From Limnohabitans radicicola (GTDB lineage Bacteria > Pseudomonadota > Gammaproteobacteria > Burkholderiales > Burkholderiaceae_C): a stretch of DNA of 64,000 bases. Under the pieces are notes generated by a model, which searched no databases, was not told the DNA's origin, and saw only the letters and a list, made by a program, of their open reading frames with translations. The position numbers and the translations under genes are program-made. Each line of letters begins with the position of its first letter. Within the stretch, counting starts at the first letter, position 1. The stretch is taken from NCBI RefSeq assembly GCF_014837235.1, contig NZ_JACYFT010000002.1, positions 744,001-808,000 of the forward strand. Reading direction: 5' to 3'. Below are positions 63,409-64,000 of the stretch, piece after piece.

Positions 63409-64000
63409 GCGCCATCTGCCATTTCAGGGTCAGCACCGCCCCCAGCACGATGCCCGCCGTGGCCAGCACACTGCCCAGGTTCAAGGTCGACAAGCCGCTC
63501 AAGCCCTGCCCAAAGGTGCAGCCCAATGCCATGACGCCACCCACGCCCATCAGCACACCGCCCACCAGATGGCGGACCAGGTCCTGAGGCTGGGTAAATC
63601 CTTCCCAGCGGAAGCTGCCCGAGCGCCAAGCACTGAGGGCCGCGCCGAGCACGACACCCGGCAGCATGGCCATGCCAAAGCTCACACGCTTGGTGCCATC
63701 GCTGTAGTACATGAACGCGTCCAGCCAGAAACCGACCGGGCCGACAAAACTCATGGACTCCATGCGCCCGCTGGCGGTGGTGAGGAAGACCGATTCGAGG
63801 GTTTCAGGGTGCTCAGGCACCCAGGCCAGCACGCCCGAGCACCACCACAGCAACACCGCCACCAGGCCCACACCGATCCCAGCAAAGACATGCCTGCCTG
63901 CTCGGAACGACGGATCGCGCCCAACCCAGACCACCAGGCCAAAGGCCAAACACAGCGCCAACGCAGCGCTGGCCCAAGGCAAGCTCCAGCCCGCAAAATG
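63401..64000 (-). CDS. YeeE/YedE family sulfur-compound transporter (5' end beyond window)
   Basis: A polytopic membrane protein of the YeeE/YedE (TsuA, thiosulfate uptake) family; the C-terminal ~199 residues are present and the frame stays open to the right edge, so the start is outside. The family signature MALGCTFGQGLSGLSTL with its conserved Cys is near the C-terminus. A TTG at 63982 is only an internal codon. Members move thiosulfate or related sulfur species; the exact substrate here is not known. Coupled to tcdA by an 8-bp overlap. Confidence 0.9.
   Translation of the reverse strand, partial: HFAGWSLPWASAALALCLAFGLVVWVGRDPSFRAGRHVFAGIGVGLVAVLLWWCSGVLAWVPEHPETLESVFLTTASGRMESMSFVGPVGFWLDAFMYYSDGTKRVSFGMAMLPGVVLGAALSAWRSGSFRWEGFTQPQDLVRHLVGGVLMGVGGVMALGCTFGQGLSGLSTLNLGSVLATAGIVLGAVLTLKWQMAHD

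Overview
The window looks like a chromosomal segment of a betaproteobacterium of the order Burkholderiales, most likely a Comamonadaceae relative. I infer this from high GC, gene content and gene order (smc-zipA-ligA, ratA-rnfH divergent from smpB, rimP-nusA-infB-rbfA-truB, holC-pepA divergent from lptFG). No database search was possible. About 50 protein genes, two tRNA genes and no rRNA, phage, IS element or CRISPR array are visible. It is mostly core genome with little accessory DNA.

Layout. 1-5.5 kb (minus): a cell-envelope/tRNA cluster with a penicillin-acylase-family enzyme (cut by the window edge), LD-carboxypeptidase ldcA, a TadA tRNA deaminase fused in frame to a complete haloalkane-dehalogenase-like domain, and a PaiB-type flavin protein. 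5.5-10.5 kb (minus): guaA, guaB, a methyltransferase, rnfH and ratA, with smpB divergent. 11-21.4 kb (minus): the rimP-nusA-infB-rbfA-truB translation/transcription operon continuing into typA, an EamA transporter and a 3-hydroxyisobutyryl-CoA hydrolase. 21.6-25.7 kb (plus): fabI and a large Oar-like TonB-dependent receptor. 25.8-29.7 kb: an AdiA-like basic amino acid decarboxylase (minus), tRNA-Ser(GGA) and an MFS exporter (plus). 29.7-40.7 kb: two peptide ABC importers back to back, yejBEF on the minus strand and yejA-oppABCDF on the plus strand. 40.7-47.9 kb: holC-pepA (minus) facing lptF-lptG-cbiX-cysB-aminotransferase-GNAT (plus). 47.9-55.1 kb (minus): smc-zipA-ligA-def. 55.3-62.4 kb (plus): an orphan peptide-binding protein, the lysine/peptidoglycan genes dapC-dapE, prmB and the ABC-F protein yheS. 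62.5-64 kb (minus): tRNA-Lys(TTT), tcdA and a YeeE/YedE transporter cut by the right edge.

Themes. Peptide and murein recycling is prominent: LdcA, two full peptide ABC systems, three family-5 binding proteins and PepA, with DapC/DapE making the diaminopimelate that murein needs. Translation is the second theme: TadA, SmpB, RimP, IF-2, RbfA, TruB, TypA, Def, PrmB, YheS and TcdA.

The least ordinary signals are the TadA-dehalogenase fusion with its altered halide site, two copies of a REP-doublet (BIME-like) element each supplying the stop codon of its neighbour, and a terminator-shaped hairpin in the leader of the rimP-nusA-infB operon. I did not see an obviously new multi-gene system. No gene-free stretch exceeds 300 bases; the longest are about 222, 230 and 213 bases, before rimP/fabI, the TonB receptor and smc respectively.
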